Of a stretch of 64,000 nt of DNA, positions 24,271-36,476 are shown piece by piece (the first letter of the stretch is position 1; every line of letters starts with the position of its first letter). Origin of the DNA: Labia minor (Eukaryota > Arthropoda > Insecta > Dermaptera > Spongiphoridae); the NCBI GenBank assembly GCA_963082975.1, contig OY720345.1:13356491-13420490 (forward strand). The letters run 5' to 3'. Below the pieces are notes generated by a model. The model was not told the DNA's origin. It saw nothing but the letters and a program-made list of their open reading frames with translations, and ran no database searches. The translations under genes were made by a program, and so were the position numbers.

Positions 24271-24786
24271 TATATACTCGTATATTCTTCTGTATCTGAA
24301 AGAAAATAATCATGTTATTATATTTTTTTTATTATAGGTCTTGTATTGTATATAATGTTAATTTATTATTTTTACAAGTTTTAAATATAAGCAATCTGCA
24401 CAATATTAAAGATTATAATACATTTATAAATAGCTTCTGTATTAGCTTGTTGCAAAATTAAAAATGTATTTAAATTGTTTTGACAAATATATATGCTATA
24501 ATATATAGTAGGTATTTCCTCCTAGATAATATTTATAAAATTAAAACGTTAATATTAATTGCCCTTTGATCTTATAAATATCCTATAAATACATAAATAT
24601 TTTAGTTAATCAGACCATTTTTTACCCCTCCACCCTATGCCTTGGTATTTTGTTGAAAGACTGTATTCAATAACTTTACATTTATTTTCTTTCAATTATT
24701 TCGTAACAAGGCACCCTCATTTGACTTTTCAACATTTAAATTTCCTATCATTTAAATATTTTTTGTTAATCAAACTTCAATACTTT

Positions 24787-25008
24787 TTATACATAATTAA
24801 TAAATAATTTAATATCGTTTTTTAAGTGAGATGTGTGTAACATTCTTGATGGATGAATGCCATCTTGAGAAGCAAATACATATTTAATGTTGGTCGAAAC
24901 CCATAATTCGTCGCGCGAACAAGGGACACCTTTCTTCTCTTTCACATTCAACTGCATTCTGTGTCTACACGCTTCCTTTTGAGGGGTCTCCATCACCAGA
25001 CCAGGCAT
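24787..25008 (-). other. Unrecognised open frame, 73 codons, balanced composition
   Basis: I do not recognise this protein. The reading is balanced in composition, unlike the Y/I/F/L-rich accidental frames elsewhere. It includes METPQKEACRHRMQL, a K-E-K-K-G-V-P-C segment, and QDGIHPSRMLHTSHLK towards the end. It stops at the AT-rich edge near 24787. The surrounding 24820-25060 region has higher GC than its flanks, which suggests an inserted fragment or exon relic. It has no evident splice sites, terminal repeats or second copy here. Coding status is uncertain. Confidence 0.25.
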
Positions 25009-25686
25009 TTCAGGTCTCCCATTAGAGTGTCCCTCCTGGTCTCCATTTTTAGTAACTACTAGAAGACTAACTATAAACTATAGGATATTTCAAAACAGTG
25101 TTTCGGTTATAACGTTTCAAACATTACTTTAATTAATTTCATTTTTATATTAATTTCATTCGTTTAGATTTATTATCAAAAAATGGAACAAATATACAAT
25201 GACGTTTGGTATTCTTTGCTATTTTTGTTATTCGATTCTCTCTAACTTTGCTTATTTGTTTAAAAACTAAAATTAAACTTGGTAAATTTGATTTTCATTT
25301 AAAAATAACAAATTTTATTGATCTTTTCATTGATTTAAAATTCAAACAATTAATTTCATATTGTTTTGACTTTCAAAATTTTGATTGATTAATATTCCAT
25401 TAATTTTATTTTTTCAAATTTTATATTTCCCCACTTCAAATCAACATATTAAAAGATTTATCTTCTATTTAATTTTGATAATATGTAAAAAAATATGTAA
25501 ATAAATTATAATATTAAATCCAACATTAATTAATGATTATGATCTTATTTTATCTATTTAATTTAGGAATATATGAAATCTTGTATATATATATAAATTT
25601 AAAATTCCCTCATTTTAAATTAATTGACTAGTTAACATTTGGTTATAATAATATTCATAAGTTGCAATCTTGACTCTAAAAGAATA

Positions 25687-25780
25687 ACCTTAAAATATAT
25701 TATAAAATTGCTGTAACTTAAATTATATTATAAAATTGTTTTAAATTAAAATATATTATAAAATTTCTGTAATTTAAAAA
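25687..25780. repeat. Short tandem repeat, about 3 units of 30-37 bp
   Basis: The block AATATATTATAAAATTGC..TAA recurs three times with small changes ('ATATTATAAAATT' at about 25697, 25728 and 25752). No coding meaning. Confidence 0.7.
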
Positions 25781-26814
25781 GAATCCGAATAAACAACTAA
25801 TTATTCTATTCTAACCTTATTTTAGTAATTGTATGAAATTGTTTATTTGCTGAATTACATATATATATATATATATATAATATTTGGGACTTTTTTAAAA
25901 TATTCAAGGAAAAAGGAAAAAATAAAAGATTTTTATTATTATTATTGGATAATTTTATGAATTAAAAAAAAAAAATTATAGGAAAAAAAGACCTCCCTGA
26001 AGTCAAGTTTATGTGTGTTCGTCTGGTTGGATGGATGTAAGGAGCCGAGAGATAAATATCGATCTATCGGAAGCAAACAGCAAAACACATGTCTTATAGT
26101 TTGTGTTCTGTTTTCTGTCTTGGTCAATAAGCAACCCATCTAAACAGCAACCCTCTTTTGCCCTCTAAAAGGGATCTTAGAGATAGAGAGATAGAAAAAA
26201 ATATAAAAATAAGAAGAAGAAGAAGTAAAGTAAAGGCCCTTTTGCGCCCTTTAATGGTGGCTATAGATTATCGTGTTATCATAACATAGGCGAGTTATTA
26301 ACAGACCTTCAAAAAGAGAGAGAAACTAATAAAGTATAATAAAATCAAAGAGAGAGAGAGAGAGAAGAAATCCTATCATTTAGTAATAATAGATAAAGAG
26401 GGAACTAATAAGTAAGAACAAAACTAAGAGAAATAAATATTAGAGGGTGTGGGAGGGGGGAAGGTCGGGTAGGAGGTAAGGGGGGAAAATATAGAAAGTT
26501 TTTTGATTTACGCGCGACACGTTAATCTTGGAATGAGAGCAAACAGTTCGGCCCTATTTTAGTTCAAAATATATTATGATTAATAGCACTTTTATCATAA
26601 ATGACGTCATTTGGATTAAGAAAATGAAAGTAGAGGATATATCTCTATCACTCAATTCAAATGTAAATAAATACATAATATATTTAAAAAAAATAATAAT
26701 AATAATAATTCGGAGATTGTTTTTATTATTTTATAATCATATAATATAAATAATTAATTTCAATAAATATTATTAAATTATTTTATAAAAATAATATTAA
26801 TAAGATTTTATTAA

Positions 26815-27290
26815 AGATAAGTACCTGGTTCACCGAGCCGCCTTTTTATACTTTAAGAAGATTATTCCTTAATAATTTAAATTAAATAATCGACAAATAT
26901 GAAATTTAAAAGAACATAAATTAAAAAAAATAGTCATAAAATATACAACCCTTAATTAATTAATGCACTGAAAGAAAGAAAAGTATGGCATGGGGATATA
27001 AAATAATATATATTTCTTAATTTATTTACAAAATATTCTTAAAATAAATTATTTTAATTTTATTTTATTTATAATATTTTGTATTTAAGGAAGCGTTGTC
27101 TGACCTAGTTGTTTTCGACATTTAAATTTCATATTTTAAATTAAGAAAAAACTAATAAAGATGATTCTTCCCGAGGCTGAAACCAATACAGATCGATTTT
27201 TCTTTATAAAAATTATCTATGAGTGGTTTAATATATCAAAAATACAAATATATATATATAATTTTTGCTAGTAAAATAAGATAAAATATA
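26815..27290 (+). mobile_element. HINE-C-like repeat, copy 2, decayed
   Basis: Begins near AAGATAAGTACCTGGTTC with CACCGAGCC and ends near TTTTTGCTAGTAAAATAAG, matching the two ends of copies 1 and 3. The shared AATTAAGAAAAAACTAAT module lies near 27139, followed by 'TTCCCGAGGCTGA', which is closer to HINE-B than to HINE-C copy 1. Poorly conserved elsewhere. Confidence 0.5.
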
Positions 27291-28055
27291 TATATGTACA
27301 ATATAATATTGTATAGCAAAATTTAAAAATACTTTCTTTAAACATTAACTATTTTAAAAATTTCTCAATATATATCTAACTTATAAATAATAATATTTAT
27401 TTTCCAAAATGATGAGAGAAAGGGAGGGTGGGAATTGTGATATTAATTCATATTTAGGGGTTAGGGAATATCTCTCATACTCAAACTTAATTCAAATTTC
27501 TAGAGTAGGGTTGTTGTTAAACAGATGACGATGATAGAGTGGGAAAGGGACTTAATGTCGTCCTAACCACGTCTGACCACTCGCCACTCGCACATCTCTT
27601 CATTGCGAAGTATCAATAAGTACTCTAAGTGTTATCTATCCATAGGCACTATTCATGCCAGTGGCAATTGGGCGATGGGGAGGGGAGGGGGGGGGCTGGA
27701 GTTGTGAGGTAGGTATGGTGGAAATCCAACCACACACTTGCTTCGATTGCCTACAACCTAACACATTTCTATTATCTATTAGCCTCCTTTCTCCCCACCC
27801 CAAACCCCCCTAATTCCTTTAATACTTAATGACCCTCCCTCTAACATAACATTTTTATCTTAAAATATTGATTATTTATTTAACTAAAAAATAAAATAAT
27901 AAATAAAAACATAAAATAATGAATCATTAATACATCTTACTTATATTTAAATTAAGATTTTCTTATCAAATTTTTTTGCTTTTATAGAATTTATTGAATT
28001 GAAATAAATAAATAAATAAACTAAATAAATAAACCAAAATGTAATTCAAATTAAT
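27291..28055. other. Intergenic with a GC-rich island
   Basis: The 27480-27840 stretch is much less AT-rich than its flanks, with a G run near 27676-27696. No open frame or repeat recognised; possibly unique or regulatory DNA. Flanks are AT-rich. Confidence 0.4.
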
Positions 28056-28068
28056 TTTACTAAAACTA

Positions 28069-28418
28069 ATTATTAAGGGAATTGTTATTAAAAGACCACA
28101 TTGTTTGTATAAAATAATTTATTAAATTAAAATAACTGTACAACGTTTCCACCAATTTTTAATATCACCATGAAGTCAGCAGAAAATTGGGGCCAAAAAT
28201 TGGCGCCAATATAAGAGCTGACGTGTCCCATCATGAGTCAGTCCGCTTGAATCGGAGCAAGCGTACAGTACTTGAAAACGACTGCAGAATAAGCAGTCGA
28301 AACGTTATACAGTTATTTTAATTTAATAAATAATTTTGTAAAAACAATGTGGTCTTTTAATAAAAAAAATTCCCTTAATAATTATCAAAATAACGACAAA
28401 AGCTTTAATAAATACACA
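28069..28418. mobile_element. 350-bp retro-insert with inverted termini (Penelope-like?)
   Basis: A 13-bp direct repeat, tttactaaaacta, flanks it (28056-28068 and 28419-28431), as expected for target-primed insertion. Inside, the two ends are inverted copies of about 75 bp that include TTAAAAGACCACATTG and ATAACTGTA.AACGTTT. Between them lies the hairpin CGACTGC-agaataa-GCAGTCG (28279-28299), followed directly by the G-A-A-A-C-G-T-T motif. Inverted, partly duplicated ends and a GAAAC box after a stem are features of Penelope-like retroelements, which often carry hammerhead ribozymes. The upstream CUGAUGA half of that core is not clear here, so this is tentative. No coding sequence remains. 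Confidence 0.6.
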
Positions 28419-28431
28419 TTTACTAAAACTA

Positions 28432-29264
28432 AACAAATATGAAGAAAATCTAATCGAAACTTTTGAATAGTAAATTTATTCAAATGCCAATAAAAAAAAA
28501 AGAAAAATTGGGAAATAAGAAATGCTTTTTCATGCATATAAGTGGGAATATAAAATATTATTTATATGAAATTAAGTTATCATTTATGTAATTTATATTA
28601 AATCAGATATATATATATGATCTATAATTTCTTTTCTCACACTCTTCATAGCTATTAAGAATTTGGCAATTTGTGACCCCCATTTTCTAAGGGATTTTGG
28701 ATAATAATCCTCGTGGAGGTGATTCATCGCTTATTTTTATGTCTTTTATGACTTCTTCAAGAAGCTATTAAGAGAAAGGCGGAATTTTATTGCCAACTCG
28801 ACTTCAATTAGTTCTAGGTTATATTTTTTTTTTATCACTTCTTCCTAATATACCCCCAAATCATCCTACATCGTACTTAATAATATATATAGCGGTAAAG
28901 AGAGAAATAAGAATAAGAGATGCAAAAATAATATTATCTATTCTATGATTCTTCTTTAACTTATCGATAATTTTATGTTTTCAATACAACTAACGTAAAA
29001 GATTTGTAATTTGTAATTGAATAATCTATCCTATATTATATATGTACATAACTATATATGTAGAATAAATTTAGAAATGAAATCTAGAAAAATTTATATG
29101 GAATTTAATTTAACACATTTTTATTTTTTGAATTTAAAAGATTTAAGAACGTTATTTTATTGTTTTAATTGAATTTTTATTTTTTAATTATTGGTTTAAA
29201 TTGATTTTACATGAATAAATTTTAAATAATATTAGAATTAAAATTGTATTCACTCATTATTTTT
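28432..29264. other. AT-rich intergenic
   Basis: AT-rich with one less biased patch at 28670-28810. No gene or repeat recognised. Confidence 0.5.
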
Positions 29265-29869
29265 ACTAACTCGCCAGAGATAGTATTGCGATCATGAAAA
29301 TTTTCGATATCGAGATTTTGATGTTTTTATACGTTTTGAAGGTCCCTGAGTCATTTTCACTAAGGTTGAGGAAAATGTCTGTGTGTGTGTGTATGTATGT
29401 GGACAAGATTACGCAAACATGGTTTGAGCTAGAATAATGAAATTTGTTATACGGGCATTATTCAAAATTTGTAGTTTTCTATCAACTTTTGAGAAATGTA
29501 GCTCAATCGGACCGGAAGAGGGGTATTACCTACAACGTTTTGATATTTTTTCCTCTAAAGTGACCGTAAAAATAAAAATATATGTTTGATAGTTTTCACA
29601 TGATTAAAAATTATATAAAACTGCTATATCTAGAATTCCAGCTTGATTGAATCGCTGAGAGTACCGGAATTAATTTTTTAACACTGCAAATCACGCGCCA
29701 GTACGTGGAGTGGTGCCATCAACAAAGAGCCAAACACGCGCTGGTTTAATAAATATTATTTATTAATTTTAATTTATAATTTATAATTAATTAAATTTAA
29801 TTTAAATATAATATATTATGTTATTTAATCCAATTCAAATTGCGAGATAGTCGAGTAGAGACTCTTCAG
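29265..29869 (+). mobile_element. HINE-A copy 2, full length
   Basis: Runs from ACTAACTCGCCAGAGATAGT, directly after a T run, to GCGAGATAGT, GAGT-AGAG-ACTC and TTCAG. The 3' hairpin differs from other copies in sequence but still pairs. A (GT)n tract lies at 29381-29392. Internally it matches copy 1 throughout ('AAGTGACCGTAAAAATAAA', 'TGGTGCCATCAACAAAGAGC'). No coding capacity. Confidence 0.75.
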
Positions 29870-30004
29870 CTTTTATTTAAAAAATCACAAGTCCTAGTAC
29901 AAAAGACATTAACTTCTGTAATAAAACCAGAATAAGAGAAAGTTATTTGTTATATGTATGGTATAGTTAATAAGTGTAAATCAACAACATATTTTTAAAA
30001 AATC

Positions 30005-30690
30005 GGAAGTGTCTTCCCGTAGACTTCCCCGCATATAAATAGGTATAAAGAGTTGTGAATGAATATTTAGAATGTGTAAACTTGGTATTGATAAAGAGCC
30101 AGTTCGTGTTAGTTTATTGGTGTCAAATTTGATATTTGGTAACATTTATATATATATATATATATATATAGAATAAAGTGCTACTTCCGGTTAACTGATA
30201 TTTTAAATGTAAAATATCTGGAAGTAAACTGTAAATACTAAAAGAGGTAAAACGCTACTTGTATAGGTAAAATGTCACTTCCAGTAGTCAGATCATGATG
30301 AAATTTGGTATCTGAATTTTTTTCATATTTTTAAATCTATATACAAAATATGAAGCAAATATCTCGAAGCAAACTGGTACTTTACTTGAAAGGTAAACGT
30401 AACCAGTGTAGGTAAAGGACCACTTCCGGTTAACCGATTTTGATGAAATTTTGATAGAAATCTACAAACTGTGAATAATATCGGTGTACCAAATTTCGAT
30501 GTCCTAGCTTGATTAGTTTCCGAGTAAATTTGCTTACTGACAAACATTACATATATACATACATACATACACACAGGCATAATTCGAAAAATAGTATTTT
30601 CCGACTCAGGGAGGTCTAAAACGTCAAGATCTATTGAAATCTCGATTCCAATACTTCCCTTATACGAAGTATGCGGGAAAGTAAAAATGA
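30005..30690 (+). mobile_element. HINE-D-like repeat
   Basis: Near its left end is ACTTCCCCGCATA (about 30025) and near its right end TATGCGGGAAAGT (about 30669), inverted with one mismatch. The right end also contains a stem, TACTTC-ccttatac-GAAGTA. The interior repeats a unit beginning 'CACTTCCGGTTAACCGATT' about three times (30180, 30270, 30420), each followed by a version of the GATGAAATTTGGTAT module seen in HINE-A and HINE-B. A CATA tract lies at 30552-30573. The one open frame across it is accidental. The Helentron link is inferred by analogy. Confidence 0.5.
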
Positions 30691-30699
30691 TCCATGTCA

Positions 30700-32332
30700 T
30701 TTGAAGTCAAATATGAATACTATGCCTTGTAAAATACAGATTATATATATGATAGTCTTGGAAGAAAAAGAAGACAATTTTTTGACATTTACCAATATAA
30801 ATTTATAAAAAAAATCCTTTGAGAATAGACTGCATATTAAAAAAAATAGGTTGCTTATTTCACCACATCAAATCACTGTTGATGAAATTTTTCAACTATT
30901 ATTAATTATTCCTTTTTTTGGAAGAAAAAATTGATAATTGCCTCTTGTCATAATTGATACTTCGGTTTATTATTTTTAGAACAACTAATTAAGTTATTAA
31001 CGGAATTGTTGGTAGATTCAAAATAGATTATCTAAAAAATACTTTAGAAAAATATTGAATTTTTATTTAGTCAAGAAAAAATTATCAAGCTTTTTCTATT
31101 AAAAACATTAATAATTTTTCAATAATATTTATTCTAGTATTTATAAGACCTTAGTTTTTCGACAATATCAAAAAAAAAAAAAAAAAAAAAAAATTAGGAG
31201 TAGCGGATGGACACTCTCTATGATCCTGATAGAGAAGTAGGTCCATTTCAGGGATGCAACCCTGCTCACGTAAGCCACGACTTTTCCTCGCCTTCCATTG
31301 AGCAAGTCGTGTCCCAAAATCCCAAATCCCATTAAATCAATATTAAAAACCCTTCCCAAATACTCCATCCACTCACCAATAAATCAAGTAGATTTCTAAA
31401 ATTTATTATAATTTTTGTGAGACTGTTAAATTGTAATTGTAATATTAAAAAACAAATAACAAAATAAGCTCTTTGTTGAAGGTTCTCCTGCACAGTATTC
31501 AATGTTTCATCTCCCTTGATCAGATCCATCTATCCGCATCCCTTAAGGATGTCAAACACGCAAGACTTTGATCTTTTTTTTTTTATTTTATTTTTCTCCC
31601 CTCTTTTGTGAGATCCACCACTTCTCCACCTCCTCCAACAAGCATCTCTCCATTTGCGATTAATTGATAATACAGGAAATATACCATCATGGTTGGTGGG
31701 GTTTTGAAAGGTGATGAGGAAAGGGGGGATTCATCTCTCTCTCTCTTCTTTACCAAAAGAGGAGAAATTGAATTTTTAATAAAGACATCCGAACCAAGAC
31801 CGAAAGATCCAATTTTTTTTTTTGTATTTATTCTTTCATCGAGGGGTGAAAAAGATCCATCTACAAGGGTTTCAATAAGTAATTATTTAAAATAGTTGAA
31901 AGCAATTATTGGTTGAATATGATGCGCAAGAACGTGCAATATATATAGAGGGGGGGGGAGGGGGGAGAGTGAGGGTGGAGGACGAGGGAAGGAAGTGTTA
32001 TTGACAAAGAATTTGCAATATGAGAAAGGAAAAAAAAAACGAGATTATTACCCTCTGTGAAAAAATAGATATTAAATATTGATAATGTGTATAACAAGGG
32101 AGTGCTGAAATTATATACAATAATCCCATCGGCTTCGCGGTTAATATGTACATTTCCAAAAATAGCGCCAAAACCAAAATTTCACATTGTAAGCTCTAAT
32201 TTGTAAGAAATTATGTGGGCCAGTTTGCATTTAACTAAAAAATTACAAACCAAACAAGAAAAAGACTTTAATTAATGATTCAAATTTAAAAGTGGACGAA
32301 ACAGTTTTATTTGAACGACTTATATAATATTA
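30700..32332. other. AT-rich intergenic
   Basis: Holds a roughly 24-nt poly-A tract at 31170-31193 followed by a less biased stretch (31190-31380) whose open frame I cannot identify, and a G-rich tract near 31949-31970. No bounded element recognised. Confidence 0.45.
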
Positions 32333-32334
32333 TA

Positions 32335-32831
32335 CAGTAGAACCTCGATAAGTTAAAGTCCAAGGGAAACACAAAATATTTTAAATTATAGAGGTTTTAA
32401 GTTATTAAGGGTCTATGTTAGGGATAGGTTAATAACATTTTTTTAAAGGCTAAATCATGCCGTTTCTTAAAATTCTATAACCAGCCATTTCTGGCTTTAA
32501 AATTTTTGATTTTCATCGAATTACCGAACTCTTCAGCTATTTCTTTCAGTGTGGGTCCACTAACACTGATGTTTTTGTTTCGACACTGTTTGAACCACGT
32601 AAACAATCATTATTCTAAATTAGGGAATTCGGAAATTTTTCGACTTTTACACACATTCAAGACTGATTCTTGTTTCTTCAAGATTTCAGCTTCTGAGGGC
32701 CAATACAGAGATTACTTATTTAAGTTACCGCGGTTGCGTATTTTAAGTTATTGAGGTTTTGGACTCTGATGGGAAGGGAACATATTATTTTTTGAAGTTA
32801 TAGAGGGTTTTAAGTTATCGAGGTTCTACTG
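32335..32831 (-). mobile_element. pogo/Tigger-type element, 497 bp, deleted
   Basis: The ends CAGTAGAACCTCGATAA and TTATCGAGGTTCTACTG are a perfect 17-bp inverted pair flanked by TA on both sides (32333-32334 and 32832-32833), as for Tc1/mariner/pogo elements. The minus strand between about 32700 and 32440 still reads as the N-terminal CENP-B/Tc5 helix-turn-helix of a Tigger-like transposase: a WFKQCRNKNISVSGPTLKEI segment, then FKARNGWL, a stop, and NFKKRHDLAF. The catalytic DDE region is gone. Stops show that it is dead. Confidence 0.9.
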
Positions 32832-32833
32832 TA

Positions 32834-35764
32834 TTTATTAACAAAAAAAAAAAAAAAAATTTAATCATTTTTTAAAAAATTTTATGGATATAAACATTTT
32901 ACAATATGATTCACAATTAAACAAGGCTTCCTAAATACCAAATACCTCAAATGTTACAATACCTTAAAATAACATTTACATTGAATGTGAAAAACAAAAT
33001 AAAATTAAAAGAAAAAAACAAACACAAACAAAACAAACAAACAAAAAACACTCAACCATTAATAAATTATATTATAAAGAATAAAATTTTAATTATTAAT
33101 TAGTTTTTGAAAATATTTTTTATTTATGTTTAATTTTTATCATATTTAATTCAATTCATTTTTTTTTTTATTTTCTAATATTATAAGAGAAATTAATAAA
33201 TTTTTAATTTGTGATATTTTAATAAGATTTTTAATAAAATGTTTGTTTTTTTTTGTTTTTTTTTTATATTAATATTGAATTTCAATTTTTGTTTTCATTT
33301 ACTCTCAGATATATTTATTAATTCTTTATTTATAAAATTCAATTTACATAAAAATATTTTTTCTATCTTGTTATAGTCATTTAAAGATAGAAATGATGAA
33401 AAGAAATAATAATTAACATGAATTCATTGATTCAATCTGTCTCATTTAAATTAAATAAAGATGTCTTGTATGTACCATATATATCTATGTCAGGATATAA
33501 ATTCTAAAAATAATATTTCCTGTTTTTTTGTTTTTTTTTTATAAGTTCGTTTGCTTGTTTCTTATAGACACCCTTATTCTAAGGGTTAATTAAATTTATT
33601 TTGAGATTAATATTAAGGCGTTATCGGCGGGTTGCCCCATAGAAAAAAAAAACAAAAACAAAAAACATTCGGCGAAACCCTTGAAAGGAAACAAGAAGAA
33701 AAAAACCACCCGGGTCTTTTTGGCGCCAGTCTTTAAGGACAGACCAGGCCCTTCAATATCCGGCTAAATGAAAACCAGATGGGAATAGAGAGAAAAAGAT
33801 AGAAGAAAAAATATCTTTCACTCTCTCTCTCTCTCTCTTTAGTATAAAGGTGGTGGGGGAAATAGTTTGTTTTCTCTCCACTTTCCTTCATTCTACAGAA
33901 CCTTTTAATAGCTATTAGTTATCTTGAAGAAGGCATTTACAAGTTGTCCGATAAATAGGGATGAAACAGGTCCGCCAAAGGGCGGCTCTTATTGAAAAAT
34001 ATCTCCCACAACCTCTTCCCCTCCCCTCTCAATCATTGAGAAAAATATTCTCATCAATGTTTTATTATTATTGGCCGCTTTCCCCTTCAGTTTTAGATTT
34101 AATTAGAAGATACAATAAGATAAGCCAAAACAGACAAATTTGTTTTTTTTTTTTTTTTTTATTAAAGGGCACGAGACATAACGATAAAACCAGAACTTCA
34201 TTTATTTTCTATAATTAGGAATTTTTAATTTAAACGATATACTATTTAATTTTATTTCCATATAAAAAATGACATTTCTGGGTGGTCCAAATAAATAAAA
34301 AACTATTAGTGATAATATGAAGAAATAACATATTATTATTTTTAATAGAAATTAATATAATATAATAAATTAAATAATAAATATTTTATAAGTTAAATAA
34401 AATATATATATTTTTTTTTTTTTGAAAATAACAATAAAATTTTAAAATATTTATTATAAAGGAAAAATAAAATTCACATTAATATTGATAATTTTTATTA
34501 TAAAAAAAAAAATTCCGATAGATAATTTCCAAAAAGAAATGACAGGTTTTAGTCAATTTTATTCAAAATGATTGATTGTCACAAAAATTAACAATTTATT
34601 TTAAATTAAAATAAAATTTACCATTTTGATGACGAAAAATCCTCCTGCAATATTTTTTTTTTAAAAATTCAAAAAAAAAAAAAAAAAAAGAAATGTGTAT
34701 AATGAATTTAACCCCAAGGAACAATAAAATGTCCCCTCCTGTTTAGGAAATAAAAAAATAAATAAATAAATAATAAATCACTTAATAAAATTGTGTATGA
34801 ATTAATTACTCACTTAAGACAATAAATATTTATATTTTCATTCTAGATTAAAAAAAAATAAATATTTTTGGAAAATTAGAATAAATGGGATATTGTGAGG
34901 AGTGAGGTAGGAAAAAGGAAAGGGAATAAGGGGAGTGGATAGAAAAGGTGGCGACCATAGTTAAAATGGTGTGAGAGGTGAAATAAGGGAAGTGGAAATT
35001 AAGTCTTGTAATTTATCCGTCCCTGGACGACCTAACAAAGCATCCCTATGCGAGACCAAGGCCCTTAATAAAAGGGTTAGATACAAATCCGGTTTGAATT
35101 ATAAATAATCATTAAAATGGATTATTTTAATTTTAAAGTTTAACTCTTTCTATTCTTTTATTATTATCATTATTATTATTATTATTATTATTTTAATTTT
35201 GTAAAATTCTCTTTTTTCTTTCTTTGTCTCTATCTCTCTCTCTCTCTATCGAAATTAATCATATATATATGTATATTGAATATAAGAAATAGTTTCAAAA
35301 TAGGGATCCATCAGGTACTTTATGTACTTAAGTAATTAAAATTATGAAATGTAATAAATATGTAGAATCAGAGTCATTCTTAATGAATGAACTTATATTA
35401 TTATAAAATATTCAAATGGTTCAACTGGTTAATATTATAATTATTTTATTTATTTGTTAAATACATTAATAGTTTTTCAATTTTTAATTGTAAATATAAA
35501 TAACAAATTAAAATATTATTAAAACATGTGCCAATTATTTGTGTGATTTTATCTAATAGATATTCTAAAAGATTTATAAATTGAAAGTTTTTATGCAGTT
35601 TTCATTCAAATTTAATATAAATATTACATGATAGTTTATTATTTATGATAATTATAGTTTACTGAATAAAATAGATTGAATAATTTATATTACCAATTAT
35701 GAGAGAAAATAACTATTACTGTATTATCAAAAAAAGATAAGATTACTGGGGATAGCGAAAACTG
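32834..35764. other. AT-rich intergenic with two less biased islands
   Basis: Islands at 33600-33800 and 34880-35080 have higher GC and no repeat signature. The rest is A/T homopolymers, (TAA)n and (CT)n (33812-33838, 35235-35250). A 67-codon stretch near 33961 is open but ends in poly-F from a T run and is not credible. No element recognised. Confidence 0.45.
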
Positions 35765-36188
35765 CACAATGCTACTCCAGACATAGTTCTATCTATCTAT
35801 CTCTGTGGCTCTACGGAACTCGAAAGTTCTTGGCCGCAGCAACTACATTTCTCCATGTCTCCCTATCCTGAGCCACAACCCTCCAATCCTTACCCTCTCC
35901 CATCTCTCTCCAGACATAGTTAGGATTATAAAATCTAGAAGGCTGCGATGGACAAGCCACGTGGCTAGAATGGGAGAGGAAAGAATGGCAAAAATATATT
36001 GGTGGGGTGACTGGTTGGGAAACGTCCAGTTAGAAGACCAAAGTCACGGTGGGTGGAATATGTGGGAAGAGACGTGAGAGAGATTAGAGAGGGTACGAGT
36101 TGGATGGTTGTGGCTCAGTATAGGGACACTTGGAGTAAAGTGGTTGCTACGGCCAAGAACTTTCGAATTCCGAAGATCCACTGAGATT
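35765..36188 (+). pseudogene. LINE (GATA-tail family) 3' fragment, copy d, with self-insertion
   Basis: The plus strand encodes TPDIVRIIKSRRLRW, GHVARMGEERM and the usual C-terminal blocks, ending 'VATAKNFRIP' with a frameshift, then CCACTGAGATTA with the GATA tail decayed. Within the PDIV codons a reversed piece of the same family is inserted (35789-35907), with a duplicated target on either side. Inactive. Confidence 0.8.
35789..35907 (-). mobile_element. Reversed LINE 3'-end fragment inserted in LINE copy d
   Basis: About 119 bp that are the reverse complement of the family's last codons (AAKNFRVP and stop) and its GATA tail (CTATCTATCTATCTCTGTGG at the left). A 14-bp direct repeat, ctccagacatagtt, lies on both sides (35775-35788 and 35908-35921). 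Removing the insert and one repeat restores the LINE frame through PDIVRIIKSRR. This is a very short 5'-truncated insertion of the family into a member of its own family. Confidence 0.85.
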
Positions 36189-36476
36189 ATTATATTATAT
36201 TAACTGACAAACTAAAATAATACAATTTCATTTTTAAACACAAAACAACATAAATATAATTCTTTTTTTCTTTTTTTCTTTTTGTTAATTTTTGTAATTG
36301 ATATTTTTCTTCTCTGTGAATTATTAAATTCTTTAAAAAATAATTTTAATTATTTTTTTCTTTTTACTAAAGTCTCAATTTAATTTAATTTATATTTCTA
36401 AAAAAAAAAAGAAATGTAAAATTAATTTTAAAATCATATTACTAATTAGAAAATATTTTAAGATAAAAAATAAGTT

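Larger units (their letters stand above)
24271..26814. other. AT-rich intergenic with an unidentified open frame
   Basis: Contains a balanced-composition open frame at 24787-25008 (separate entry), a small tandem repeat at 25687-25780, (TA)n at 25858-25879, GA-rich tracts at 26180-26225 and 26350-26366 and a G-rich patch near 26445-26490. No other gene or element recognised. Confidence 0.45.

Noticed and set aside
30323..30700. 125-codon open frame on the minus strand
   Set aside because: It lies wholly inside the HINE-D-like repeat and reads antisense to nothing recognisable; accidental.
31168..31529. Pair of minus-strand frames after a poly-A tract, possibly a processed pseudogene
   Set aside because: No homology recognised and no target duplication found around the poly-A.
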